From Erysipelotrichaceae bacterium (GTDB lineage: Bacteria; Bacillota_I; Bacilli_A; Erysipelotrichales; Erysipelotrichaceae): 64,000 bases of DNA. The translations under genes were made by a program, and so were the position numbers. Positions 27,397 to 35,888 of this stretch are shown here, piece after piece. Numbering within the stretch: the first letter of the stretch is position 1; each line of letters opens with the position of its first letter. The notes beneath the pieces are model-generated. The model did not search any database, was not told the origin of the DNA, and saw nothing but the letters and a program-made list of their open reading frames with translations. The DNA lies in the NCBI GenBank assembly GCA_017431225.1, contig JAFRLM010000018.1, positions 1-64,000 on the forward strand. The letters run 5' to 3'.

Positions 27397-28482
27397 TCAG
27401 CCGATGACCCGCAGGTCATGCGGATAATGATTTAGGATCTCCACACCGTCTTCGGTGATCAGGACCAGATCTTCAATACGGACGCCGACACCCTCTTCCA
27501 GAGAGTAGATCCCGGGTTCGATCGAGAAGGTATTGCCTGCTTCGGCGGTCCTGGGATTTGCCTGGGAAACATCGCCGGCTTCATGGGTCTCGATCCCGAT
27601 AAAATGTCCCAGACGATGGGTAAAGTCTTTCCCGTAACCGCCTTCAGTGATGATATCGCGGGCTGTTTTATCGATCTCTGCGATCTTTCTTCCCGGGGCA
27701 CAGAAGGCTTCCGCGCTCTCATTAGCCTTGCGCACGAGTTCGTAGATCCTTTCAGCTTCCGGTTTCGGGCCTTCCTTGAAGAAGAAGGTCCTGGTCATAT
27801 CAGAACAGTAGTCATCGACGATACAGCCGACATCAAAGAGAACGGCGTCGCCCACACGGAGCTTCGTGTCATCGGGCATATGGTGTGGATCAGCCGCGTT
27901 CTTTCCGAAGGCGACGATCGGTTCGAAGGAATACGCGCTGGCGCCGAGCTCCTTATAGATACCGAGCATCTGGTCAGCGATCTCGATCTCCGAGATCCCC
28001 TCTTTCACAAGTTTGGTAAAGCGTTCCATGGCCTGATCGTTGACCAGGCTGGCACGGCGCATCTTTTCCTTTTCTTCCTCGTCCTTGATCGCTCTCGCAT
28101 CATCGACCGCGAAGGAAGCGTTGACGAATGCGGAAGCGGCTTTCGCGTCGATCAGCGGAAGAAGGAAACGGGCAGGCAGATTCTTATCGACGCCGAGCGT
28201 TTCGTTTTCATTGAGATACGGACGCAGCAGAGCTGTAAGATCATCGCCGTCCTTGAAATAGACTTTGGTAACACCGATCTCTTCCTCGAAACGGAAGAGC
28301 TCATTCAGCACCAGGACCGGACGGGCGTCCTCTTTTAAGATCAGTCCCAGGAAACGTTCTCCCGGAAAGATCCATTTGCCGCAGAGGTAATACACGGCAT
28401 AAGGATCGCTGATCAGAGACTGGTGCAGATCGTTTTTCTTTAAATTGGAAAGGACTTTTTGTCCCCGCTGAACATTGAACAT
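27397..28482 (-). CDS. Xaa-Pro peptidase, M24 family
   Basis: 361 residues: creatinase-like N-domain (1-135) and a pita-bread catalytic domain with the five metal ligands visible, Asp in LFDVGCIVDDY, Asp in YCSDMTRTFFF, His in HRLGHFIGIETHE, Glu in FSIEPGIY and Glu in VRIEDLV. Cytoplasmic; it removes residues next to proline from imported peptides, fitting the oligopeptide importer and PepT of this window. Confidence 0.92.
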   Translation of the reverse strand: MFNVQRGQKVLSNLKKNDLHQSLISDPYAVYYLCGKWIFPGERFLGLILKEDARPVLVLNELFRFEEEIGVTKVYFKDGDDLTALLRPYLNENETLGVDKNLPARFLLPLIDAKAASAFVNASFAVDDARAIKDEEEKEKMRRASLVNDQAMERFTKLVKEGISEIEIADQMLGIYKELGASAYSFEPIVAFGKNAADPHHMPDDTKLRVGDAVLFDVGCIVDDYCSDMTRTFFFKEGPKPEAERIYELVRKANESAEAFCAPGRKIAEIDKTARDIITEGGYGKDFTHRLGHFIGIETHEAGDVSQANPRTAEAGNTFSIEPGIYSLEEGVGVRIEDLVLITEDGVEILNHYPHDLRVIG

Positions 28483-28521
28483 AGTGTTGTATCTCCTCTG
28501 CTCCTATTATATAAGCGAATG

Positions 28522-28549
28522 AAAAAAGAGTGTGAAATTCACACTCTTT
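28522..28549. terminator. Bidirectional terminator after the Rrf2 gene
   Basis: AAAGAGTGTGAA / TTCACACTCTTT perfect stem, four bases beyond the Rrf2 stop; minus strand continues TTTTTTCATT. Confidence 0.85.
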
Positions 28550-28552
28550 CAT

Positions 28553-28972
28553 TTAACCGATCGCCTTCTCGAAATACTTTAGGACATCTGCGAGAGAATG
28601 AGCTCTGAGGTTCCTTTCGAATTCCTTCTGGATCGCAGTGAATAGATCGTAGAAAGGTTCCTTCTTACGTTCTGCCTTTGTTTTGGGAGCCTTTCCGGCC
28701 AGGGTTCTGTCGATCAGCATTGTGTCTTCCGAAGTGCTGAGTATATCGTAGACAGAGATCTCGGTCGGATCTTTAAGAAGTCTCCATCCACCCTTAACAC
28801 CGCGCGAAGCTTCGATCAGTCCGGCTTTACGCAGTTTTCCGAGAATGTTGTAGAGAAATGCAGTTGGGATCTTCATCTCCTGAGAGATTTCTGATGTGTT
28901 GGTCACCCCTTCTTGAGTGGCAAGATATACCATTGCTTTCAGGGCATAATCTGACGCCGCATTCAGTTGCAT
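28553..28972 (-). CDS. Rrf2-family transcriptional regulator
   Basis: 139 residues. Winged helix near the N-terminus: MQLNAASDYALKAMVYLA, TNTSEISQEMKIPTAFLYNILGKLRKAGLIEASRGVKGGW, as in Rrf2/IscR/NsrR. There are no cysteines in the usual ligand loop, so no iron-sulfur cluster is expected by the known mode; the loop instead is Lys/Arg-rich. GGAGGT precedes the ATG. Target unknown. Confidence 0.88.
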   Translation of the reverse strand: MQLNAASDYALKAMVYLATQEGVTNTSEISQEMKIPTAFLYNILGKLRKAGLIEASRGVKGGWRLLKDPTEISVYDILSTSEDTMLIDRTLAGKAPKTKAERKKEPFYDLFTAIQKEFERNLRAHSLADVLKYFEKAIG

Positions 28973-29163
28973 AAACTACCTCCAACCTAAAGCAATTACA
29001 TTTTATAAAATTCAAATCAAAAAAGATATATTTTCTATTCTTTTTCACAAAAAATTCAGTTTTGTAGTAATTTTGTCACATTTAACACAACCCCCGAAGA
29101 AGTCCCCTTCTTCTTGTGAAGTGTAAAGGAGGGGATGAATTCGCGCTTCAAAAGTGATAAAAT

Positions 29164-29610
29164 ATGATCAGTTGTATAGGGTATAAAGTGGAAAATACTT
29201 CGCATAAGATCGCTGTTTTAGACAATAATAACCATTCGGTATTCGCGATGTATTATCATCTTATACTTGTGGTGAAATACCGCCGGAAAGTCTTTGACGA
29301 TCTTCTTTCGGAGTATGCCAGAGATATCTTTGAGAAGATCGCTCCTTCCTACAATATCTCTCTTTTAGAGTGGGATCACGACAGTGATCACATACACATC
29401 CTCTTCAAGGCACATCCCAACAGTGAATTATCGAAATTCATCAATGCCTATAAAAGCGCTTCTTCGCGACGGATCAAGAAGGAATTTCCCGAAGTGAGAA
29501 AGAGACTCTATAAGGAATACTTCTGGAGCCAGAACTTCTGTCTGTTGACAACAGGCGGCGCACCGCCTGAAGTGATCAGGAAATATATCGAAACACAGGG
29601 GGAAAAGTGA
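29164..29610 (+). CDS. tnpA: IS200/IS605 transposase TnpA (Y1 HUH)
   Basis: 148 residues. HSVFAMYYHLILVVKYRRKVF is the family opening; the HUH pair is His76 and His78 in DHIHIL, and the catalytic Tyr is Tyr141 in VIRKYIETQ. It cuts and rejoins single-stranded ends of the element. The true start may lie slightly later than 29164, but no better ribosome-binding site is seen. No break or missing catalytic residue. Confidence 0.93.
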   Translation: MISCIGYKVENTSHKIAVLDNNNHSVFAMYYHLILVVKYRRKVFDDLLSEYARDIFEKIAPSYNISLLEWDHDSDHIHILFKAHPNSELSKFINAYKSASSRRIKKEFPEVRKRLYKEYFWSQNFCLLTTGGAPPEVIRKYIETQGEK

Positions 29611-30722
29611 AACGCAATATCGCTTACCGTTACCGCATATATCCTAATAAGGCGCAAAAGATCCTTCTTCAGAAGACATTTGGCTGTGCCCGTTTTATCT
29701 GGAACCGGATGCTTGCGGACACGAAAGCGTATTACGAAAAAGAAAAGAAGATGCTGGATCCACTGCCTGCTCACTATAAGAAAGAATACGAATGGCTGAA
29801 GGAAGTGGACTCTCTGGCTCTGGCAAATGTACAGCTGCAGCTGAAAAAAGCCTTTCGCTCTTTCTTCAAAGGCGGAATGGGTCATCCCGGCTATAAATCC
29901 AAACATCACAGTAAAAAGAGCTATACCACGAATCTCGTAAACGGAAACATCGTCTTATCGGACAAGACGATCCGCCTGCCGAAACTGGGAGAAATAAAGA
30001 TCAGGAAACACCGCTCAGCACCACAGGACTTTAAGCTGAAGTCTGTCACGGTCAAAGAGGAGCCAAGCGGCAAATACTATGTATCACTTCTCTACGCTTA
30101 CGAAAGCCAAGTAAGCGAACAGAAAGATACCGAAAAGACGATCGGTCTTGATTTTGCCATGGACGGACTGTATGTGGATTCCAAAGGACATCGTGCAGCG
30201 ATGCCTCACTTCCTGCGCAGCAGCGAGAAACGTCTTAAGAAAGCGCAGAGGAAACTCTCGAAGATGTTTGTAAAAGGGAAAGAGAAACAGTCGAACCGCT
30301 ATTACAGACAAAAGAAGAAGGTCTCTCTTCTTCATGAAAAAGTACGTCATCAGAGATCGGACTGGCTCCATAAACAGGCAAAAGATCTGATAGACCATTA
30401 TGACTATATCGGGATCGAGGATCTCGATATGAAGTCCATGAGTCAGTCGCTTCATTTCGGTAAAAGCGTCAGTGATAACGGCTGGGGAATGTTCGTGAAT
30501 ATGCTTATATATAAAGCGGAGGCCTCGGGAAAACATGTGATCAAAGCGGACAAGCTGTTTCCTTCCTCACAGAAATGTCATGTCTGCGGATATCTGAATC
30601 CGGAAACAAAAGATCTGAAGATCCGTGAATGGGACTGCCCGGTATGTAAAGCACATCATGACCGGGACCATAACGCTGCGATCAATCTGAAAACAGAAGC
30701 GCTCAGGATTGCGCTTCTGTAA
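29607..30722 (+). CDS. tnpB: RNA-guided nuclease TnpB of IS605-type element
   Basis: 371 residues from GTG at 29607, overlapping tnpA by 4 bases. N-terminal helix-turn-helix and TnpB core; RuvC-like residues Asp182 (GLDFAMDG), Glu271 (GIEDLDM) and the Asp of DRDHNAA (352-358). A zinc finger is made by Cys324, Cys327, Cys344 and Cys347. All catalytic motifs are intact, so an active omega-RNA-guided nuclease is plausible. TnpB is the ancestor of Cas12 and helps such elements persist at the donor site. Confidence 0.93.
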   Translation: MKRNIAYRYRIYPNKAQKILLQKTFGCARFIWNRMLADTKAYYEKEKKMLDPLPAHYKKEYEWLKEVDSLALANVQLQLKKAFRSFFKGGMGHPGYKSKHHSKKSYTTNLVNGNIVLSDKTIRLPKLGEIKIRKHRSAPQDFKLKSVTVKEEPSGKYYVSLLYAYESQVSEQKDTEKTIGLDFAMDGLYVDSKGHRAAMPHFLRSSEKRLKKAQRKLSKMFVKGKEKQSNRYYRQKKKVSLLHEKVRHQRSDWLHKQAKDLIDHYDYIGIEDLDMKSMSQSLHFGKSVSDNGWGMFVNMLIYKAEASGKHVIKADKLFPSSQKCHVCGYLNPETKDLKIREWDCPVCKAHHDRDHNAAINLKTEALRIALL

Positions 30723-30855
30723 ACTGCTCAAATAAATAAGGTACCCTGGGGCACAGGGGATCCGATAAGCTCGGGTTATCTGGACACGTTGGTGTCCTTG
30801 ACCGAGAAGCCCCCACCTCTAAGCATCCGCGAAGGTGGTGGGAGTATGTCACGCA
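30700..30855 (+). ncRNA. Probable omega RNA (right-end RNA) of TnpB
   Basis: The TnpB guide RNA normally covers the 3' end of tnpB and the right end of the element. Here the segment holds a GGACAC-GTTG-GTGTCC hairpin (30782-30797) nested in CTCGG/CCGAG (30771-30804) and the terminal CCACCT/AGGTGG hairpin. The guide would be read from the bases just beyond the right end, near 30850. Ends inferred, not measured. Confidence 0.6.
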
Positions 30856-30882
30856 AATGGGCAAATCTGTTAAAATAAAACC

Positions 30883-31620
30883 ATGTTAAATATCAACCAG
30901 ATCGATCAATGGCGCAAAAACCGCCTCCCCTTCTTCCTTGAGGAAGAAACCGCTTCTACCAACGCGGACTGCCGCGTCTATGCTGAAGAATACGATGGTG
31001 ACTTCGTGTTCCTGGCTGAGAAACAGACTGCCGGCCGCGGACGCCGCGGACGTGACTTCTACTCCCCGGATCACGGATTCTATTTCTCGATGTGCGTGAA
31101 TGCCGTTACCGGAAAGGAGATCCTTTATACGCTCGTCTGCGCTGTTGCGGCAGCCGAAGCGCTTGAAGGCTGCGGACAGCATACCGAGATCAAATGGGTC
31201 AATGACCTTTACCAGAACGGAAAGAAAGCTTCCGGCATCCTCTGCGAAGCCATCCGTTCCCCGGAAGACTTCTCCCTGAAAAAGGTCATCATCGGTATCG
31301 GTATCAATGTATCCGAGGATCCTTTCCCGGAAGAACTGCAGGATAAGGCTGTTCGTCTTGAAGGAGTTGACCGTGAAAAACTCGGCGCCCTGCTCTCTGA
31401 CTCCATCCTGAAATGGTTGCATGCGCCGGAAGAAGAACTGCTGAAAGAATATAAAAGAAGATCCTTCCTGATCGGCAGAGAAGTCGTCTACGAACTCAAC
31501 GGAAAGGAAAAATGCGGTACCGTCCGCGATATCAACGACAAGGGTAATCTCATCGTGCAGACACCGGAAGGAACGGACATCCTCTCTTCCGGAGAGATCT
31601 CACTGAAAGAATGGAAATGA
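30883..31620 (+). CDS. birA: Biotin-protein ligase BirA (class I, no DNA-binding domain)
   Basis: 245 residues: the catalytic domain with ETASTNADC, biotin-AMP loop AGRGRRGRDFYSPDHGFYFSM (Gly-Arg-Gly motif), KWVNDLYQNGKKASGILCE, and a C-terminal SH3-like domain. The N-terminal helix-turn-helix of bifunctional BirA is absent, so it should biotinylate but not repress. No Shine-Dalgarno site is visible; a TAAAAT lies 9 bases before the ATG, so it may be leaderless. It is beside BioY and the biotin-carrier operon it would serve. Confidence 0.92.
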   Translation: MLNINQIDQWRKNRLPFFLEEETASTNADCRVYAEEYDGDFVFLAEKQTAGRGRRGRDFYSPDHGFYFSMCVNAVTGKEILYTLVCAVAAAEALEGCGQHTEIKWVNDLYQNGKKASGILCEAIRSPEDFSLKKVIIGIGINVSEDPFPEELQDKAVRLEGVDREKLGALLSDSILKWLHAPEEELLKEYKRRSFLIGREVVYELNGKEKCGTVRDINDKGNLIVQTPEGTDILSSGEISLKEWK

Positions 31621-31653
31621 AAAAAAGCAGCTGTCATTCAGACAGTTGCTTTT
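31621..31653. terminator. Bidirectional terminator between birA and bioY
   Basis: AAAAGCAGCTGTC / GACAGTTGCTTTT stem with one mismatch, A run before and T run after, between convergent genes. Confidence 0.85.
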
Positions 31654-31677
31654 AATTGAAACAGAAAGGATTCCGGA

Positions 31678-32235
31678 CTAATAACGGTTCGGAACAAAAC
31701 GCTTAAGCGCATCACGCAGAATATAGACCACGATCATCTTAAGAGCGTCACCGAAGAGGAACGGAATGACACAAAGACCCAGAGAAGCCATCAGATCCAT
31801 TTTCGTGACATACATGAACCAGACAGTACCCAGCGCGTACAGAACGGCTGTGCCGATCAGCATTCCTGCGACCAGCATGGTCTTGTTTTCCTTTTCGGTG
31901 AAAAGACCGGTAAGATAAGCGAGTGGCAGATAACCGACAAGATAACCGCCTGTCGGACCGAGAAGCACATGAGCTCCGGAAGAATATCCGGCAAAGACCG
32001 GCATTCCGATGCAGCCGAGGATCAGATAGATCAGAGTGCTCATCGTTCCCATTTTCTTTCCGAGGACAGCACCGCACAGCATAACGCCGAGAGTTGCCAG
32101 AGAGATCGGAACGAAGTTTCCGAGCGGGATCGAGATCGGAGAGAGCGCGGAGATGATCGCTGCTCCAAGAGCAGTCATGACCATTGCGCGTGTTTTTTCG
32201 CGTGAAGACATCTGCGTTTTTTCGGTTAATTGCAT
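31678..32235 (-). CDS. bioY: Biotin transporter substrate-binding subunit BioY
   Basis: 185 residues, six membrane helices, with the BioY motifs ISIPLGNFVPISLATLGVML, GCIGMPVFAGYSSG and LLGPTGGYLVGYLPLAYL. It is the S component of an ECF-type vitamin transporter; the energising EcfAAT genes are not in the window. AAAGGAA precedes the ATG. It follows the decarboxylase operon on the same strand after a strong terminator, and probably supports biotin supply for it. Confidence 0.92.
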   Translation of the reverse strand: MQLTEKTQMSSREKTRAMVMTALGAAIISALSPISIPLGNFVPISLATLGVMLCGAVLGKKMGTMSTLIYLILGCIGMPVFAGYSSGAHVLLGPTGGYLVGYLPLAYLTGLFTEKENKTMLVAGMLIGTAVLYALGTVWFMYVTKMDLMASLGLCVIPFLFGDALKMIVVYILRDALKRFVPNRY

Positions 32236-32277
32236 AACACTGTTTTCCTTTCGACTGTAGAGTGTTTTAGAGATAAA

Positions 32278-32301
32278 GGAAGGCGGCAGAAGCCGCCTTC
32301 C
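32278..32301 (-). terminator. Terminator of the decarboxylase operon
   Basis: GGAAGGCGGC / GCCGCCTTCC perfect 10-bp stem with 4-base loop, then TTTATCTC on the minus strand, 66 bases after the beta-subunit stop. Confidence 0.8.
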
Positions 32302-32366
32302 GTCTTAGCAAAATAATAAGGTGGAAAGGGGAGTTTTATATTGCTAAGAAATCTTTTATATGCAGC

Positions 32367-33533
32367 TTAGTGTCCGAAGAACAGGAGCAGCATACCGGCC
32401 GCAACAGCGGAACCGATAACGCCGGCAACGTTCGGGCCCATAGCGTGCATAAGCAGGAAGTTGGAAGGATTGTATTTCTGGCCTTCCTTCTGGACAACAC
32501 GGGCAGCCATCGGGACTGCGGATACACCGGCAGCACCGATCAGCGGGTTTGTCTTACCGCCGTCCAGCTTGGACATCAGTTTACCTAACAGGACACCACC
32601 GGCTGTACCGAGGGAGAATGCCAGGATACCGAGGACGATGATCTTGATGGTCTCAGCTCTTAAGAACATTTCTGCAGTTGCTTTCGCACCGACAGTAACG
32701 CCTAAGAAGATGGAGATCATGTACATTAAGGAGTTCTGCAGAGCATTTACCAGATGCGGAACAAGTCCGGATTCCTTAGTCAGGTTACCGAGCATGAGCA
32801 TACCAATCAGCGGTGCAGCATCCGGGAGAAGCAGACATACGAAGATCGTAACAACGATTGGGAAGATGATCTTTTCTGTCTTGGAGACCGGACGGAGCTG
32901 TTCCATCTTGATCTTTCTTTCTTCTTCCGTTGTCAGCAGCTTCATGATCGGAGGCTGGATGACCGGAACCAGAGCCATGTAGGAGTAAGCAGCGATTGCG
33001 ATCGCACCAAGGAGGTTCGGAGCAAGCTGGGAAGTCAGCAGCAGAGCTGTCGGGCCGTCAGCACCACCGATGATACCGATGGATGCAGCTTCCGGACCGG
33101 TGAAGCCCAGGGCGATAGCACCAAAGAATGTGGTGAAGATACCAAGCTGAGCAGCAGCACCGAGCAGTAAGCTCTTCGGGTTAGCAAGCAGCGGACCGAA
33201 GTCTGTGCCGGCACCGATGCAGAGGAAGATCAGCGGCGGATAGATACCGAGATCAACACCCTGATAGAGATAGTACAGAAGACCACCCTTCGCGGATTCA
33301 GTAGCATGGTCCATCAGACCTGCCAACGGCAGGTTAACGAGCAGCATACCGAATGCGATCGGGATGAGAAGATACGGTTCGAATCCTTTATGGATTGCGA
33401 GATAGAGGAAGAGGCAGGCCAGGCAGATCATGATCAGATGTCCCGGAAGCGGAATTCCGAAGAGCACCGTGTCAAGTTTGAAGATCTGCGAAAAGCCCGT
33501 ACTCTCCCAGAAACCTAAGAGTATGTCGAGCAT
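32367..33533 (-). CDS. Sodium-pumping decarboxylase beta subunit (MmdB/GcdB/MadB type)
   Basis: 388 residues, strongly hydrophobic. It carries the family's [12 protein letters not shown] (Asp159, equal to the sodium/proton-binding Asp203 of OadB), [14 protein letters not shown], and [15 protein letters not shown] with Asn368 and Ser375 in the second ion site. This membrane subunit removes CO2 from carboxybiotin and exports sodium. Last of five genes, 14 bases after the biotin carrier. OadB, MmdB, GcdB and MadB are too alike for the substrate to be read from this subunit. Confidence 0.92.
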   Translation of the reverse strand: MLDILLGFWESTGFSQIFKLDTVLFGIPLPGHLIMICLACLFLYLAIHKGFEPYLLIPIAFGMLLVNLPLAGLMDHATESAKGGLLYYLYQGVDLGIYPPLIFLCIGAGTDFGPLLANPKSLLLGAAAQLGIFTTFFGAIALGFTGPEAASIGIIGGADGPTALLLTSQLAPNLLGAIAIAAYSYMALVPVIQPPIMKLLTTEEERKIKMEQLRPVSKTEKIIFPIVVTIFVCLLLPDAAPLIGMLMLGNLTKESGLVPHLVNALQNSLMYMISIFLGVTVGAKATAEMFLRAETIKIIVLGILAFSLGTAGGVLLGKLMSKLDGGKTNPLIGAAGVSAVPMAARVVQKEGQKYNPSNFLLMHAMGPNVAGVIGSAVAAGMLLLFFGH

Positions 33534-33547
33534 TGGCTAATAACCTC

Positions 33548-33937
33548 CTAGCCGAGGGTTACCAGCGGATCACCGGCAGCAACGGATTCACCCTTGTTGC
33601 ACTTAACAGCAGTAACTGTGCCATCTGTCGGAGCAACGATTTCGTTTTCCATCTTCATTGCTTCGATGACGACCAGTGTCTGACCAGCCTTGACGGAATC
33701 GCCAGCCTTGACGTTAACGGAAAGAACTGTACCCTGCAGCGGAGCTGTAACATCGCCTGCAGCAGCAGCTGCCTTCGGAGCAGCCTTCGGAGCAGCCTTC
33801 GGAGCCGGTGCGACCGGAGCCGGTGCGACCGGAGCTACCGGTGCAGCGACCGGAGCGGAAGCAACAGAACCAACTTCTTCAACTTCTACGACATGAGCAA
33901 CACCATCAACGGTGATATTGAATTTTTTTACAGACAT
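33548..33937 (-). CDS. Biotin carboxyl carrier protein (gamma subunit)
   Basis: 129 residues. The C-terminal biotinyl domain has EAMKMENEI with the biotinylated Lys95. A flexible Ala/Pro linker (about residues 26-62, repeats of [10 protein letters not shown] and KAAPKAA) lets the arm swing between the carboxyltransferase and the membrane subunit. This matches MmdC/GcdC/MadF. Between the delta and beta genes of the decarboxylase operon. Confidence 0.95.
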   Translation of the reverse strand: MSVKKFNITVDGVAHVVEVEEVGSVASAPVAAPVAPVAPAPVAPAPKAAPKAAPKAAAAAGDVTAPLQGTVLSVNVKAGDSVKAGQTLVVIEAMKMENEIVAPTDGTVTAVKCNKGESVAAGDPLVTLG

Positions 33938-33958
33938 TTTAACTATTGTACCTTTCTT

Positions 33959-34315
33959 TTATCTTAAGGAAGAGCTGCGGCTAATGCGGCCCCATTCGGA
34001 ATCCTGGTTTAAAGGACGGATGCTTTTGATGACAAAGGAGCTTGCGCTCTTTCCGGTTGCGGCGGCGATCGCAGCTGCGATAACAGCTGTCAGAGCGCCA
34101 TCGTCTTCGGGTTCAGCTGTTTCTGTTACGGTCTCGACCGGTGCCGGCGCAGCTTTTGTTGCTGGTGCCGGAGCCGATTTTTTCTGTGCAGCGTTAATGA
34201 TAGCTGCAACAACATTGATGAGAACAGAAAGCAGGAACAGAACGAGGAAGACGACCGCGATTGAGAATACACAGACAATAATTGCCTGAGGAATCGTTAC
34301 TACATCTCCGTACAT
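33959..34315 (-). CDS. Decarboxylase delta subunit (OadG/MmdD type)
   Basis: 118 residues: one membrane helix (IIVCVFSIAVVFLVLFLLSVLI), an Ala/Pro/Thr-rich linker and a C-terminal end with SEWGRISRSSS; a Trp near an Arg-rich end is typical of MmdD/GcdD. It anchors the soluble carboxyltransferase to the membrane pump. 9 bases after the alpha gene. Confidence 0.85.
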   Translation of the reverse strand: MYGDVVTIPQAIIVCVFSIAVVFLVLFLLSVLINVVAAIINAAQKKSAPAPATKAAPAPVETVTETAEPEDDGALTAVIAAAIAAATGKSASSFVIKSIRPLNQDSEWGRISRSSSLR

Positions 34316-34324
34316 GATTCCTCC

Positions 34325-35872
34325 TTATAACGGCATGTTACCGTGTTTCTTTAACGGATGAGATACTCTCTTTCCCTTGAGGGAAGCAAATGCTTCGATC
34401 AGGTGTTTACGTGTTTCATGCGGCATGATGACATCGTCAACATAGCCTCTGGAAGCTGCAACGTACGGGTTCATCATCAGATCCTGGTATTCAGCGATCT
34501 TCTTAGCTCTTTCAGCTACCGGGTCAGCAGCATTCTTGATGTCCTTGGAGAAGATGATGTTAGCAGCGCCTTCAGCACCCATAACAGCGATCTCTGTATC
34601 CGGCCAAGCGAAGACAACGTCAGCGCCCAGGTGTTTGGAGCACATACCGATGTAAGCGCCGCCGTATGCCTTACGAGTGATCAGAGTGACCATCGGTACA
34701 CTTGCTTCTGAGTAAGCGTACAGCATCTTAGCGCCGTGACGGATGATACCACCATGTTCCTGAGCTGTACCCGGCATGAAGCCCGGAACATCTTCGATTG
34801 TCAGCATCGGAACGTTGAAGGAGTCACATGTGCGGATGAAGCGAGCAGCCTTATCTGCACCGTTGATATCGAGGGAACCACCGATGACTTTCGGCTGGTT
34901 AGCGATGACACCGACAGAAGCGCCGTTCAGACGGATGAAGCCGGTGATGATGTTTTTAGCATAGTGTTCCTGAGTTTCGAAGAAGACACCGTTATCTGCT
35001 AAGGAGCGGATAACTTCCTTCATATCGTATGCCTTACGCGGATTTTCCGGAACGATCGTGTCGAGGTTTTCATCTTCACGGTTCGGATCATCGGAGGAAG
35101 CATATTCAGGAGCTGTTTCGTTGTTGTTCTGCGGCAGGTAGGACAGCAGTTCACGGATCTTGTTCAGGCATGCGTCTTCGTTTTCGCAAGCGAAGTGTGC
35201 ACAACCGGAAATGGAGTTGTGAGCCATTGCACCACCGAGTTCGTTAGCAGTGACTTCTTCACCGGTGACACTCTTGATGACAGCCGGTCCTGTGATGAAC
35301 ATCTGGGAAGTGTTCTCAACCATGAAGATGAAGTCAGTGATAGCCGGGGAGTAAACGGCACCACCTGCGCACGGTCCCATGATAACGGAGATCTGCGGGA
35401 TGACACCGGAAGCAAGTGTGTTGTTCTTGAAGAGCCAACCGTAACCGGCTAATGCGTCAACACCTTCCTGGATACGAGCTCCGCCGGAGTCGTTGATGCA
35501 GATCATCGGAGCGCCGACCTTCAGAGCAGCCTGCTGGCAAGCTGCGATCTTAGCAGCGTGCTGTTCGCCTAAGGAACCACCGACAACAGTGAAATCCTGA
35601 GCGGCAGCGTAAACGAGACGACCGTTTACATAACCATGTCCGGTTACAACACCGTCACCGGCAAGGTCTTTCTTTTCCATGCCGAAGTTGGAGCAACGAT
35701 GCTTAACGAACATACCTGTTTCGACGAATGTGTTCTCATCGAAGAATTTCTCGAGTCTTTCTCTTGCGGTGTATTTGCCGAGAGCGTGCTGCTTTTCAAT
35801 AGCCTTCTCGCCGCCGCCAAGAGCTAACTGCTCTTTTTTCTTAAGAAGTTCCTCTTGTTTTTTTGTTGGCAT
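34325..35872 (-). CDS. Acyl-CoA carboxyltransferase/decarboxylase alpha subunit (MmdA type)
   Basis: 515 residues, full length, with both crotonase-like halves: N-half with SGGARIQEG (129-137) and GPCAGGAVYSPA (166-177), C-half with PGFMPGTAQEHGG (363-375) and KAYGGAYIGM (401-410). It moves carboxylate from an acyl-CoA to biotin. The residue after GGAY is Ile408; at this place acetyl-CoA carboxylases have Ile and propionyl-CoA carboxylases Asp. That is compatible with malonyl-CoA as substrate, but some methylmalonyl-CoA enzymes also lack Asp. The fused form differs from the split MadC/MadD of Malonomonas. Confidence 0.9.
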   Translation of the reverse strand: MPTKKQEELLKKKEQLALGGGEKAIEKQHALGKYTARERLEKFFDENTFVETGMFVKHRCSNFGMEKKDLAGDGVVTGHGYVNGRLVYAAAQDFTVVGGSLGEQHAAKIAACQQAALKVGAPMICINDSGGARIQEGVDALAGYGWLFKNNTLASGVIPQISVIMGPCAGGAVYSPAITDFIFMVENTSQMFITGPAVIKSVTGEEVTANELGGAMAHNSISGCAHFACENEDACLNKIRELLSYLPQNNNETAPEYASSDDPNREDENLDTIVPENPRKAYDMKEVIRSLADNGVFFETQEHYAKNIITGFIRLNGASVGVIANQPKVIGGSLDINGADKAARFIRTCDSFNVPMLTIEDVPGFMPGTAQEHGGIIRHGAKMLYAYSEASVPMVTLITRKAYGGAYIGMCSKHLGADVVFAWPDTEIAVMGAEGAANIIFSKDIKNAADPVAERAKKIAEYQDLMMNPYVAASRGYVDDVIMPHETRKHLIEAFASLKGKRVSHPLKKHGNMPL

Positions 35873-35888
35873 TATTCTTATTCCTTTC

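Larger units (their letters stand above)
29085..30855 (+). mobile_element. IS200/IS605-family insertion sequence, apparently complete
   Basis: Contains tnpA and tnpB in the same orientation with a GTGA overlap. The left end has a hairpin GAAGAAG-TCCC-CTTCTTC (29096-29113); the right end has CCACCT / AGGTGG (30813-30838). Subterminal hairpins rather than inverted repeats are the rule for this family. The exact cut sites are not certain; the left edge is near TTTAACACAAC and the right near GTATGTCAC. No target duplication is expected. It sits between the Rrf2 gene and birA. Confidence 0.85.
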
